A stretch of DNA of 64,000 nucleotides from Ponticaulis profundi (GTDB lineage Bacteria > Pseudomonadota > Alphaproteobacteria > Caulobacterales > Hyphomonadaceae), in the NCBI RefSeq assembly GCF_042659465.1, contig NZ_JBHSSW010000003.1:62001-126000 (forward strand), in the 5' to 3' direction. Positions 38,443 to 47,629 of the stretch are shown piece by piece (position 1 is the first letter of the stretch; every line of letters begins with the position of its first letter). The notes under the pieces were generated by a model that was given only the letters and a program-made list of their open reading frames with translations, was not told the origin of the DNA and searched no databases. A program made the position numbers and the translations under genes.

Positions 38443-39066
38443 ATGAAACACACTGTGTTGGCACTAATATCCCTGTTTGGGCTGGCTTTTTCTGCAGACG
38501 CGCAAACGCCAAGAGCGTGGGCGATTGCCATTGGCGATGCGCCGATCGGAACCTGGCAGACGCCGGTCTATAGTTCCCCGAATGTGGAAAGTGATGCTGC
38601 AGGTCAGTTGCGCAGTGGACAGTTGTTCGATGTATTCGGCACGCAAGGCGGCTGGGTTTTTGCGGGACTGGATGACGGCACGAAAGGCTTCATCCCCAAA
38701 CATTTGCTGCTGACGTTTTCTGCCGATATGCGCGAACTCAGCCAGTTTGATCCCATGGCGGTCCAGACCCTCATGGCCTCGGTCTTCAACTATCGTGGCT
38801 ATTGCTTCCCTGATGACGCGATGGCCGACCGGTTCGACAATTCCGACTGCGATACGCGCCGCCCCAAGCTGAGCCCGAACGAAATCGCGCTCATCAATGG
38901 GCTCTCGCGGGCAGCCCCGCAATTTGCTGCTGATTATGCCGGTTTCGACCCGCTCGCCGCCCAGATTGGCGGCGAACCACAATTGCAGCCACGCGAGTTG
39001 ACCGACTGGGGGACCCGTCCCTGTGATGAAGACGAAACCCCAGCCGAAGATCATTGCTTCCGCTAA
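38443..39066 (+). CDS. SH3 domain-containing exported protein
   Basis: 207 residues from the ATG at 38443; a TTG at 38428 with AGGAG 10 bases upstream is a real alternative. A signal peptide (MKHTVLALISLFGLAFSADAQ) precedes a bacterial SH3-like domain (about residues 30-90). The domain has TPVYSSPNVESDAAGQL and GGWVFAGLDDGTKGFIPKHLL. The C-terminus holds four cysteines and is not recognised. Bacterial SH3 domains bind peptidoglycan peptides, so a periplasmic role is likely. Confidence 0.7.
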   Translation: MKHTVLALISLFGLAFSADAQTPRAWAIAIGDAPIGTWQTPVYSSPNVESDAAGQLRSGQLFDVFGTQGGWVFAGLDDGTKGFIPKHLLLTFSADMRELSQFDPMAVQTLMASVFNYRGYCFPDDAMADRFDNSDCDTRRPKLSPNEIALINGLSRAAPQFAADYAGFDPLAAQIGGEPQLQPRELTDWGTRPCDEDETPAEDHCFR

Positions 39067-39069
39067 GCG

Positions 39070-40866
39070 TTAAGCGACCAGCTCTGCTGGCACGCTGACC
39101 GGATAGTCCAGCAATTGCTGCGCCTTGCCCTTCGCGAGCGCATCGAGACGCAAGGTTGAGAACTGACCGCCGCCCAGCGATTCCTTCAGATGAAAGTTGA
39201 TCGCGTTGAGGCCCGGTAGCTCATAGATATCGAGCGCCGGGTTTTCGGCGCCTTCGAACTCATGCGCGAAATACGTCATGACAGCATCATGCGATAATGC
39301 GGCCCGAATGAAGGGCAGATATTCCGGCTTGCGGGCAATCACACCGACATTAAAGGCATCTCCCTTGTCGCCGGAGCGCGCCCAGGCAAGATCGATGAGT
39401 GGCACAGAAACCGCGCTGCCATTTGGCGTTTTTACATCGCCGGGTTCCGGACGTTCAATCATCGCCTCCGTGAATGCTTTCGGCGGTTTCGGTCCTTCCA
39501 CCACCAGCGTCTTGCCGTTCATTTCCATGCGGGCTGGCACATCTGCCGTGTCCACGGTGAATGAAAAGACACGCATGACCGGTGTCACCTGAGGACGACC
39601 GGCAAACCAGCCTGTCGTGCCAACAGACATGGACGTCGTCGGGCTATCAAATTCACGAATGAAGTAATTCAGCGCTTTCGGATCGTCATGTTCCACAGCG
39701 AGCTTGCAGACGACCTCACGCACATCGCGAGCCCGTGAGTTCGCGCCATAACTGGCTTCAGCCCCCAGAAGTTCAGTCCGCTGCGCCCGGAAAGGTCCGA
39801 TCTGCTTGTTGCGCAGCATTTCCTCAACTCGGATCACAACGGCTTCAGCCTGTCGCTCTGCTTTCTGAGCGGCCTGACGTCCAACCACAGGCATGACAGC
39901 GATGCATCGATAGCCGTCTTCATGCGTGAGGGAGACCTTATAGCGACCGGTGGGCGCATAGCCGACCGCATGGGTGACACGCACCCGGTCCTTGCCGGTC
40001 TGCTCCAGTTTCAGCTTCGTGAAATCGCAAACGACATCGGGCAGCATATAAGCTTGCGGATCACCGACTTCATAGAGGATCTGTTCTGCGACAACCGCTT
40101 CTGAGACAAGGCCACCCGAGCCTTCAGGCTTTGTCACCGTGAAGGCACCATCTGCTTCGCATTCCACAATCGGATAGCCGATATGAGCCCAGTCGCTGAC
40201 CTCTTCCCAGTCTGTGAACAGGCCGCCTGAGCCCTGCGCGCCGCACTCAATGACATGGCCTGCCAGTGAACCGGCAGACAGCTTGTCATATTCATCCGCG
40301 CCCCAGCCAAATTCATGGATGAGCGGACCGAGCGTCAGCGCCGAGTCAACGACGCGTCCTGTGATGACTACATCCGCGCCAGCGGCCAGCGCCGCCGCGA
40401 TCGGTTGCGCGCCGAGATAGGCATTCGCGGTCAGGACCTTGTCTTTTTGCGGGAAGGCCTCGCCTTTATAGAGCTCGGTCACGCCTTCATCGATGAAGGT
40501 ATCGAGCCGCTCGATCAGATCATCACCTTCAACAATCGCGATCTTGAAATCGTGCCCGGCTTCCCTGGCCACGTCCTGCATTTTCTGAGCGCAGACGCGT
40601 GGGTTCAGCCCGCCAGCATTGGTGACAAACTTCGCGCCGGTTTCCTTGAAAAGCTTGATGTTTTCTTTCCAGATCCAGTCGACCACATCCGTGGCATAGC
40701 CGGCTTCCGGTGCTGCACGGCGCATCTGGCCGAGTGCAGACATGGTCGCTTCCGCCAGATAATCCATGATGAGATAATCCACACCGGCTTCCAGAAGCTG
40801 GCGAGGCGCGACGGATGAGTCGCCATAAAATCCCCCTGCCCCACCGATACGCACCAGCTTGCTCAT
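39070..40866 (-). CDS. Acyclic terpene utilisation AtuA family protein (DUF1446)
   Basis: 598 residues. The DUF1446 domain opens RIGGAGGFYGDSSVAPRQLLEAG and contains FVTNAGGLNPRVCAQKM. The C-terminal AtuA-like domain has LAWARSGDKGDAFNVGVIARKPEYLPF. The family is needed for growth on citronellol or geraniol in Pseudomonas, or has related roles in acyl-CoA metabolism. No atuC-type carboxylase genes are nearby, so the pathway is uncertain. The stop codon lies 3 bases past the end of the SH3 gene, convergently. Confidence 0.88.
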   Translation of the reverse strand: MSKLVRIGGAGGFYGDSSVAPRQLLEAGVDYLIMDYLAEATMSALGQMRRAAPEAGYATDVVDWIWKENIKLFKETGAKFVTNAGGLNPRVCAQKMQDVAREAGHDFKIAIVEGDDLIERLDTFIDEGVTELYKGEAFPQKDKVLTANAYLGAQPIAAALAAGADVVITGRVVDSALTLGPLIHEFGWGADEYDKLSAGSLAGHVIECGAQGSGGLFTDWEEVSDWAHIGYPIVECEADGAFTVTKPEGSGGLVSEAVVAEQILYEVGDPQAYMLPDVVCDFTKLKLEQTGKDRVRVTHAVGYAPTGRYKVSLTHEDGYRCIAVMPVVGRQAAQKAERQAEAVVIRVEEMLRNKQIGPFRAQRTELLGAEASYGANSRARDVREVVCKLAVEHDDPKALNYFIREFDSPTTSMSVGTTGWFAGRPQVTPVMRVFSFTVDTADVPARMEMNGKTLVVEGPKPPKAFTEAMIERPEPGDVKTPNGSAVSVPLIDLAWARSGDKGDAFNVGVIARKPEYLPFIRAALSHDAVMTYFAHEFEGAENPALDIYELPGLNAINFHLKESLGGGQFSTLRLDALAKGKAQQLLDYPVSVPAELVA

Positions 40867-40958
40867 ACATTCCTCCCATGTGTTCTTTTCTTGCAGGCGA
40901 CTTTAGTCAAAGACGACCAGTAGCGGAAGGCGCATTCACAAATTTGCTGGCTGATTAT

Positions 40959-41372
40959 CTAGTCCGGAAACTGCAGCACCACGCGGCGCGTATGCGGGTG
41001 CGTTCGGTGCTCAAAAAGATAAATCCCCTGCCAGGTGCCCAGCATCAGGCGGCCTGCCTGAACAGGGATGGAAAGGTGAACCTGTGTCAGAGCGGACTTG
41101 ATATGGGCTGGCATATCATCCGGCCCTTCAGTCCGGTGACGCAGAAACCCCATACTCGGGTCATTCGCATCGGGGACCAGACGCTCGAAGAAAGCCTGCA
41201 GATCGGAAATGACATCCGGATCGGCGTTCTCCTGAATGGTGAGCGAGGCTGAAGTATGCTGGCAAAACAGCGTGAGCAGCCCATCGCCTCGTCCTCTGAC
41301 AAAGCGGGCAGCGGCATTGCTGAACTCATAGAGTCCAGGGCCATGCGTTTCTATGGTGACGGTTTCGATCAT
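40959..41372 (-). CDS. YjbQ family protein (UPF0047)
   Basis: 137 residues. The family signature LLTLFCQHTSASLTIQENADPDV and the C-terminal LGTWQGIYLFEHRTHPHTRRVVLQ are present. Histidines in these motifs probably bind metal. Members show weak thiamine-phosphate synthase activity in vitro, and the physiological role is unsettled. Confidence 0.9.
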   Translation of the reverse strand: MIETVTIETHGPGLYEFSNAAARFVRGRGDGLLTLFCQHTSASLTIQENADPDVISDLQAFFERLVPDANDPSMGFLRHRTEGPDDMPAHIKSALTQVHLSIPVQAGRLMLGTWQGIYLFEHRTHPHTRRVVLQFPD

Positions 41373-41422
41373 CTTGAGTATTCAAACGCTGGGTAATCCA
41401 ACTTGCAAGGCAGGAGTGAGCG

Positions 41423-42274
41423 ATGCGGTGGAAAGGTGGGCGAGCAGGCGGCGGTGTGGAAGACCGACGCGGCAAAAAGACAGGCGCAATGGCAGGTGGC
41501 GGTATTGGCGTCATCATTATCGCGCTGATCGGTTACTTCGTTTTCGATATTGATCCGTCCACGACGCAGCAGATTGCCAGCCAGTTTGCCGGATCAGGCG
41601 CGTCGGAACAATCCGGCGAGGTCGGCACGCCTGAAGATGAAGCAGGCCGCTTTGTTGATGTCATCGGCACCAATATCAACGATGTCTGGTCGCGCCAGAT
41701 GTCTGGCTATAAACCGCCAAACACCGTGATCTATACGCAGGGCACCAGTACAGGCTGTGGCTATGGGCAGGCGGCGATGGGCCCGTTCTACTGCCCGGCT
41801 GACCAGACCGTCTATCTGGATCTCTCCTTCTGGCAGACCATGGAACAGCGGCTTGGCGCTTCAGGCGCCGACTTTGCCCGCGCCTATGTCATCGCACATG
41901 AGTTCGGTCACCATTTGCAGACACTGACCGGCACCTCGCAGAAGGTGCGTCAGGCGCAGCAATCTGCCCGCTCCCAGGCTGACGCAAACCGCTATTCGGT
42001 CGCGCTGGAGCTTCAGGCTGACTGCTATGCCGGTGTCTGGGCTGCCAACGCTGCAGACGTTTCAGGCGGTCGCGTTGCGCTTGAAGCAGGTGATCTCGAA
42101 GAAGGTCTGAAAACGGCCAATGCGATTGGCGATGATGCGCTTCAGCGCAATGCGGGACGCGCGGTCACACCTGAAAACTTCACACACGGCACATCCGAAG
42201 AACGCATGATGTGGCTGCGTCGCGGATATCAGACAGGCAATCCGAATGCCTGTGATACATTCGCAGATCTCTAA
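41423..42274 (+). CDS. Neutral zinc metallopeptidase, YpfJ type
   Basis: 283 residues. It begins MRWKGGRAGGGVEDRR, followed by one membrane segment (about residues 28-42) and a periplasmic domain. The zinc site is His159-E-F-G-His163, with CYAGVWAAN downstream. GGAG lies 8 bases before the ATG. The family is widespread and its substrate unknown. Confidence 0.92.
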   Translation: MRWKGGRAGGGVEDRRGKKTGAMAGGGIGVIIIALIGYFVFDIDPSTTQQIASQFAGSGASEQSGEVGTPEDEAGRFVDVIGTNINDVWSRQMSGYKPPNTVIYTQGTSTGCGYGQAAMGPFYCPADQTVYLDLSFWQTMEQRLGASGADFARAYVIAHEFGHHLQTLTGTSQKVRQAQQSARSQADANRYSVALELQADCYAGVWAANAADVSGGRVALEAGDLEEGLKTANAIGDDALQRNAGRAVTPENFTHGTSEERMMWLRRGYQTGNPNACDTFADL

Positions 42275-42280
42275 ACGAAA

Positions 42281-42306
42281 AAAAGGCGGGCCGGAGCCCA
42301 CCTTTT
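42281..42306. terminator. Bidirectional terminator between metallopeptidase and thiolase genes
   Basis: An 11-position stem with one mismatch (42281-42291 with 42296-42306) closes a CGGA loop. It is flanked by A residues on the left and T residues on the right, so it can serve both convergent genes. Confidence 0.85.
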
Positions 42307-42329
42307 CCTTGTGTCGGCTGAACGCTCGC

Positions 42330-43508
42330 TTATGCGAGGTTCTCAATAATGGTGACGTTGGCAACACCGCCGCCTTCACACATGGTTTGCAGGCCATATT
42401 TGCCGTTACGTGCGCGCAGCGCGTGAACCAGTGTCGCCATCAGTTTCGTACCGGAAGCACCAAGTGGGTGGCCCAGAGCAATCGCGCCGCCATTGACGTT
42501 GATCTTGGATGGATCAGCGCCGACATGCTTCAGCCAAGCCAGTGGAACCGGAGCAAAAGCTTCGTTCACTTCATAAAGATCAATCTCTGAAATCTTCATT
42601 CCAGCACGCTGAAGCGCACGATCAGTTGCGAAGAGTGGCTCTTCCAGCATGATCACCGGGTCACCAGCCGTCACCGTGAGATTGTGAATACGCGCGAGTG
42701 GTGTGAGGCCGTGCTCTTTCAGAGCTTTCTCGGAAACAACCATGACCGCAGAAGACCCATCACAGATCTGGCTGGCATTCGCAGCCGTCATGACGCCGTC
42801 TTCCATCAGGATTTTCAGCTTCGCCATGCCTTCCATGGACGCATCATAGCGGATGCCTTCGTCCTTATCGTGCATGACTTTATTGCCTTCGCCATCACGA
42901 CCTTCGATCACGACAAGCTCGTCCTTGAACGCACCAGCCTGTGTCGCAGCCGCAGCGCGCTTGTGGCTCTCTACGGAAAACTCGTCGAGCATTTCCTTGG
43001 TGTGGCCATGCTTTTTGGCAATCATTTCAGCGCCAGCAAACTGGCTGAAGCCACGGATGCCGTACTTTTCTTTCAGGTTCTTCGGTGTCGGGTCTGTCGG
43101 GATGTCCATGACCTTGCCAGCCTGAAAGTTCAGACCCATTGGCGCGCGAGACATGCTCTCAACACCAGCGGCAATCACAACGTCCTGTGTGCCAGACATA
43201 ACGGCCTGAGCTGCGAACTGAATAGACTGTTGAGATGAACCGCACTGGCGGTCAATCGTCACGGCAGGAACAGAGTCTGGCAGATCAGATGCCATGACAG
43301 CCGTACGGCCAACCTGGCCAGCCTGCTCACCGGCCTGCGTTACGCAGCCCATGATGACGTCTTCAACAGCAGCCGGGTCAATGCCGGTTTCTTTCACGAT
43401 GGCGTTCAGAACCTGCGCGCCGAGATTGGCTGGGTGCCATTCTGCGAGTGCGCCATTCTTACGGCCGCCCGCGGTCCGTTTTGCTGCAACAATATATGCA
43501 TCTGCCAT
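42330..43508 (-). CDS. Acetyl-CoA acetyltransferase (thiolase)
   Basis: 392 residues. The nucleophile is Cys89 in IDRQCGSSQQ. His347 in GGAIALGHPLGASG and Cys377 in MCEGGG complete the active site. It catalyses thiolytic cleavage or condensation of acyl-CoA. With the four acyl-CoA-related genes in this window it suggests active fatty-acid or polyhydroxyalkanoate-type metabolism. Chain-length preference cannot be read. Confidence 0.93.
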   Translation of the reverse strand: MADAYIVAAKRTAGGRKNGALAEWHPANLGAQVLNAIVKETGIDPAAVEDVIMGCVTQAGEQAGQVGRTAVMASDLPDSVPAVTIDRQCGSSQQSIQFAAQAVMSGTQDVVIAAGVESMSRAPMGLNFQAGKVMDIPTDPTPKNLKEKYGIRGFSQFAGAEMIAKKHGHTKEMLDEFSVESHKRAAAATQAGAFKDELVVIEGRDGEGNKVMHDKDEGIRYDASMEGMAKLKILMEDGVMTAANASQICDGSSAVMVVSEKALKEHGLTPLARIHNLTVTAGDPVIMLEEPLFATDRALQRAGMKISEIDLYEVNEAFAPVPLAWLKHVGADPSKINVNGGAIALGHPLGASGTKLMATLVHALRARNGKYGLQTMCEGGGVANVTIIENLA

Positions 43509-43608
43509 GAGATTATCTCCCCGAATTTCATGTCTGACCTTTGTGGTACAGGGCTGAAAAACCGGGTCAAGATTGTCGTTAGGTCAGGTCAGAGCGACAA
43601 AAACAGCA

Positions 43609-43636
43609 AAAACCTCCCGCACAAACGGGAGGTTTT
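43609..43636 (-). terminator. Rho-independent terminator of the aldo/keto reductase gene
   Basis: A perfect 11-bp stem (43609-43619 with 43626-43636) closes a 6-base loop. An A-rich run to its left gives the U tract on the minus strand. Confidence 0.85.
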
Positions 43637-43664
43637 GGAATTATCATTTCCCATCAAGGGAAAA

Positions 43665-44504
43665 CTAGGCGGCGAGCGGCTCATCCCAATTCGGCGCCCA
43701 GCTCGGCGCTACCAGTCGCGTGTCTTCCTGACGCAGCTTGCTGATCCGCGCCATGTCGTCGGCATCCAGACCGAAGTCATGAATGTCGTTATTGTTGCGG
43801 ATATGCTCCGGCGTCGAGGACCGCGGAATGGCGATCACGCCTGGCTGCTGAACGAACCAGCGCATCACGATCTGTGTCGGATGGCGATTATGTTTGGCAG
43901 CAATCTCAGCAATTACCGGATTGTCGATCACCTTACCCTGTGCCAGCGGGCAATAGGCCGTCATCGCTGCACCATGGGTCTTGGTTGTCTCAATCATGAG
44001 GCTCTGGTCGAGGAATGGGTGATATTCGACCTGATTGACCATGATCGGCGCTTCAGACAGCTTCACCACCTCGTCGAATTGTGTGGCGGTAAAGTTCGAC
44101 ACACCGATATGCTTTGTCAGGCCCTGATCACGGGCATCATTGAGCGCACCGATGGTCTCCGATAGCGGAATTTGATCATCCGGCCAGTGGAGGAGCAACA
44201 GGTCGACATGATCGACGCCGAGACGCTTCAGACTGGCTTTGGCTGATTCCTGAAGATCGCCATTGCGATACTGGCTCATCCAGACCTTCGTTGTAAGGAA
44301 ATACTCATCGCGTGGGACGTTGGCATCGCGCAGACCGCGACCGACATATTCCTCATTCTGATAAGCCTGCGCTGTATCAATATGTCGATAACCGGCATTA
44401 AGCGCCTCCAGCACACAATGGTGCGCTGTGTCGCCTTTCAATTGCCAGGTACCGAAGCCGACAGATGGGATTTCGGTACCAAAATGTTTTGTTGTCAGTG
44501 TCAT
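43665..44504 (-). CDS. Aldo/keto reductase
   Basis: 279 residues from the ATG at 44504 (MTLTTKHFGTEIPSVGFGTW), preceded by AAGGA. The catalytic tetrad region is visible: RHIDTAQAYQNEEYVG (Asp and Tyr), FLTTKVW (Lys) and LLLHWPD (His). The NADP-binding end is PRSSTPEHIRNN. The family reduces small aldehydes and ketones. A DUF3775 gene lies 68 bases upstream on the same strand. Confidence 0.92.
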   Translation of the reverse strand: MTLTTKHFGTEIPSVGFGTWQLKGDTAHHCVLEALNAGYRHIDTAQAYQNEEYVGRGLRDANVPRDEYFLTTKVWMSQYRNGDLQESAKASLKRLGVDHVDLLLLHWPDDQIPLSETIGALNDARDQGLTKHIGVSNFTATQFDEVVKLSEAPIMVNQVEYHPFLDQSLMIETTKTHGAAMTAYCPLAQGKVIDNPVIAEIAAKHNRHPTQIVMRWFVQQPGVIAIPRSSTPEHIRNNNDIHDFGLDADDMARISKLRQEDTRLVAPSWAPNWDEPLAA

Positions 44505-44572
44505 AAGGGAATCCTTCCTGTTCTTGTTTGTCGTTCGTCCGGGGCGCACACGCCAACGCATAGCGCCGCAGC

Positions 44573-45049
44573 TCATCGGACCGAGCGAACCGGATCAGGG
44601 TTCTGATTGTGGCTGAGTGCCTCTGTCTCTGCCGCCGCAACGGAAATGCCGAGGGCATCGGCGCCCGCTTCGAGATAGTTTCCGAGCAGCGGAATGCCGG
44701 AAAGGTAGTAGGACGTTGCACTGCCATCACGTTCTCTCGCCGTGCGCATGGCATCGGGCCATTCGACAGCGTCATAATCGCCGCGTCCAACCCAGGCGAG
44801 CGCCACGAGATTGGCTTTCTGCTGGTCATTCAGACCGTTGATCGACTGCTCAAGCACCTGACGAGCCGGATTGTCTTTCTGCGTTTCAAGCGCCGAGATT
44901 TCGCGGTCGTCTGAATCGTTGGATGCTTCATTCGGATCGGTTTGCGGCACGGTCGCATCGAACGACTTTGCCTCCAGAATAATCGTCGCAAGGACATCTT
45001 CTGAGACGGCAAAGTCTTCGGTCTTACGCCCTGTTTCAATCGTCTTCAT
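44573..45049 (-). CDS. DUF3775 domain-containing protein, copy 1
   Basis: 158 residues. The N-terminal VSEDVLATIILEAKSFDA, acidic linker NEASNDSDDREISALE and LVALAWVGRGDYDAVEW define the domain, which has no known function. The C-terminal GIPLLGNYLEAGADALGISV is also shared. A close paralogue is encoded at 46991-47461 with the same layout. The protein is cytosolic and acidic. Confidence 0.85.
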   Translation of the reverse strand: MKTIETGRKTEDFAVSEDVLATIILEAKSFDATVPQTDPNEASNDSDDREISALETQKDNPARQVLEQSINGLNDQQKANLVALAWVGRGDYDAVEWPDAMRTARERDGSATSYYLSGIPLLGNYLEAGADALGISVAAAETEALSHNQNPDPVRSVR

Positions 45050-45153
45050 GTTCGTCTCCTTGCGTTTGCTTCACATAAAAACAATGCACAGGAGCGTCTG
45101 AAGTTCAGAAAATCTCTGTTCACGAAAGCCGGAGCGCCACCGCCCTTTGCGGG

Positions 45154-45546
45154 TCAACTGGGCGTGAAAAGTCCCTGCACACCGACGATGATGGCAATCA
45201 CACCGAACACCGCAACAAAGGTTGTGAAAGGGTCTGCGCCCTTGCCAACCGGATCGCCCGTATTGCGCCCGGCCTTCACACGATCCATCAACAGAAGAAT
45301 GCCTGTGATCAGACCAACCACCTCGAAGTGGAACAGGTGCGGACCGGTGGTCAGGTGCACGATCAGGAAATATCCAGCCGTGATGAGTGCGACAATGCCG
45401 ATGACCCAGCCGAACTGAGACAGCGCTTTTGCGCCCTTCGCGAGATCATCACCGACGCTCGGCAGCCTCACCAGAAGGCCAATTGCAAGCAGAAAGCCGC
45501 CAAGAATATTGGCGAGATCGAGTAGTAGAGAAATCATCGGGTCCAT
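45154..45546 (-). CDS. Hypothetical four-helix membrane protein
   Basis: 130 residues with four predicted membrane segments, at about 8-26, 47-66, 76-92 and 107-125. A short charged loop GRNTGDPVGKGADPF lies between the last two. It resembles small YccF- or DoxX-size proteins, but no family is recognised. It is a single gene between a DUF3775 gene and a transglutaminase gene, all on the same strand. Confidence 0.65.
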   Translation of the reverse strand: MDPMISLLLDLANILGGFLLAIGLLVRLPSVGDDLAKGAKALSQFGWVIGIVALITAGYFLIVHLTTGPHLFHFEVVGLITGILLLMDRVKAGRNTGDPVGKGADPFTTFVAVFGVIAIIVGVQGLFTPS

Positions 45547-45609
45547 CCTTCGTCGTCACTGACAAGGAAGGCCGCGCAATTGGAAAAGTTCCCGCACACA
45601 GCCGGAAGT

Positions 45610-46389
45610 TTAGACGAACCAGACCTGAACAGACTGGTTCTGCAATTGGGCAAACCCGAATGAGGTCATGAAACTGATGTCGGTCGCATCTCGCCCGAAG
45701 GTAATTCGAACCAGATCTTCCTCACGTGCAAGCCGCGTCGGATCTATCAGATGCCAGGCACCATCCAGCCAGACTTCCACGACCGCATGAAAATCAGGCG
45801 GTTGAATTTCCGGTGCATAGACTGACACCATTCGCGCCGGCACACCCATGGCGCGCGCGAAGGTGATCAGCACATGCGCATAGTCGCGGCACACACCCTG
45901 CCTTTGCAGAAAGCTGTCCGTCGCCGTGGTCGTGGCATCACTGGCACCCGGAACATAGGAGAAGTTCTCATAGATCCAGTCCGACATCATCAGGATCTGA
46001 TCACCGCCGGTTTTGGAGCCGAATTTGCGCATGGCGTAAGTCGTCAGGCGGTCGGACTCGCAATAGCGGCTCGGGAACAGAAAGCTGATGACATCCGATG
46101 GCAATTCCCGGCGCGGTGGCACCTGCAATCCTGAAATACGGATCGGCTCGCGCACCACATCGACTTCAGCTTCATAGCGGATGCGCGTTTCACCGCGCGC
46201 TTCCATCCATTGGCGCCGTCCTGGTGTGCCATGCTTTTCCACACTGCGCAGTCGAGAGCTGTCTCCAGCGACCGTCAGCCGATCATTGATCAGGATCTGG
46301 TCGAACATCGGAATGGCTTCCACGGCGAGCAGGACATCAGTGGGCTCCGCCAGATAATAGTCGAGCTCGGCCTTGATCTTTACTCGCAT
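45610..46389 (-). CDS. Transglutaminase-like family protein
   Basis: 259 residues. The catalytic triad is Cys167 (QGVCRDYAH), His201 (DFHAVVEVWL) and Asp216 (HLIDPTRLA). The N-terminal beta region starts MRVKIKAELDYYL, typical of bacterial transglutaminase-like enzymes. No signal peptide is seen, so it should be cytosolic. It is likely a peptidase or amidase rather than a cross-linker. Confidence 0.9.
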   Translation of the reverse strand: MRVKIKAELDYYLAEPTDVLLAVEAIPMFDQILINDRLTVAGDSSRLRSVEKHGTPGRRQWMEARGETRIRYEAEVDVVREPIRISGLQVPPRRELPSDVISFLFPSRYCESDRLTTYAMRKFGSKTGGDQILMMSDWIYENFSYVPGASDATTTATDSFLQRQGVCRDYAHVLITFARAMGVPARMVSVYAPEIQPPDFHAVVEVWLDGAWHLIDPTRLAREEDLVRITFGRDATDISFMTSFGFAQLQNQSVQVWFV

Positions 46390-46543
46390 TGCGGGCGCCC
46401 CTCCGTTTCCATTGGCAGATTAACATGACTTTATGACAGGCTAATCAAGGCAGATGGCCCCCATCCCCTCAGTCTCAAGGTGTAAGGGCTGATCTTTTTT
46501 GTGCAGCTGCGAAAAATCAGGAAACTGCCCGTTATCTGGGCGT

Positions 46544-46978
46544 TTAGCGCGCAGATGAAACGTCTTCAGACAAGGAAAACCGGTCTCGTTCATCCGGTGC
46601 AGGAATATAGCACTGGTCACGACGCCCGAAGATCCGATAGCGGTTCCTGGCAATGAGCCGATACGCCCAGTCTCGAACGGGGCGCGGCACAAACCGGAAG
46701 AGTTTCAGATACCGTGCAGCGCCGCCAGAACGATCAAACAGCGCAAAAACGGCATCGCTCTGCGTGTAGGCTTTGCCATCCTCGATATAGATGAAGGATT
46801 TGGGATTTTCCGGATCAATACCATGCGTAGCCGAAAGCGCCCTGCCCTCCGCTGATAGAATATCCACGAAACGGATCGGTGGATCAGACCGGTCATGGCG
46901 CAGCACGTATTGCACGGCGCCTGAACACAGAACGCAAACGCCGTCATAGACATATATCGGAGCCTGTTCTGTCATCAC
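46544..46978 (-). CDS. Thiol-disulfide oxidoreductase, DCC family
   Basis: 144 residues. The family motif YDGVCVLCSGAVQYVLRHDR carries the CxxC pair. FVDILSAEGRAL and the C-terminal WAYRLIARNRYRIFGRRD are also typical. DCC proteins have a thioredoxin-like fold and probably exchange disulfides. The gene starts 12 bases after the DUF3775 copy 2 stop, so the two are likely cotranscribed. Confidence 0.9.
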   Translation of the reverse strand: MMTEQAPIYVYDGVCVLCSGAVQYVLRHDRSDPPIRFVDILSAEGRALSATHGIDPENPKSFIYIEDGKAYTQSDAVFALFDRSGGAARYLKLFRFVPRPVRDWAYRLIARNRYRIFGRRDQCYIPAPDERDRFSLSEDVSSAR

Positions 46979-46990
46979 AAATCCCTCCGG

Positions 46991-47461
46991 TTAGCTCCGG
47001 TCGGTGTCTTCTTCCTCATAGTGGGACATGGCGCGCGTTTCGCTCGCCCCGACATTGATGCCCATCGTGTCTGCACCTGCTTCCAGAAAGTCTCCCAACA
47101 GCGGAATGCCCGCCAGATACTCGGCAACATTGCCATTGTCGCGTTCCGCAGCGAGATCGAGTGCCTTTTGCCACTCGCTGGCATCGAAATCACCGCGTCC
47201 GACCCAGACCAGCGCAATCAGAGCTTCCTGCTGATCGACGGACAGGCTCTCAATGGTATCGGACAGGATTTGCAGAGCCGGATTATCATCCTGATCCTCA
47301 AGGACAGAGACCTCGCGGTCATCAGCATCGTTGGAGCCTTCATCTTCATCTGATTCCGGCATGACAGCGTCATAGCTCTTCGCTTCCAGAATGATGGCGG
47401 CCAGCGTGTCTTCGGACATGCCAAGGTCAATGTCCGGGGTTCCGGTATCAATCGTCTTCAT
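46991..47461 (-). CDS. DUF3775 domain-containing protein, copy 2
   Basis: 156 residues from the ATG at 47461, with GAGGAGGG about 9 bases upstream. MSEDTLAAIILEAKSYDA, ALIALVWVGRGDFDASEW and GIPLLGDFLEAGADTMGINV align with copy 1 along its whole length. It is the likely first gene of a unit with the DCC protein. The duplication is older than the trmH duplication in this window because the DNA has diverged. Confidence 0.85.
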   Translation of the reverse strand: MKTIDTGTPDIDLGMSEDTLAAIILEAKSYDAVMPESDEDEGSNDADDREVSVLEDQDDNPALQILSDTIESLSVDQQEALIALVWVGRGDFDASEWQKALDLAAERDNGNVAEYLAGIPLLGDFLEAGADTMGINVGASETRAMSHYEEEDTDRS

Positions 47462-47629
47462 GATGGGTGCCCTCCTCGGCCGATACATCTTTTTTTCTCA
47501 CTGGAGCATGACGCAGGGTGGTTCACCTGTCATCCGGCCTTGAGGTCGCAGGCAAGAAAGCTTGACCTCGCCGTCACGCTTGGAGATACCCTCCTGACCG
47601 TCTCTTAATCCTGTTTCATCATCGCCTGA

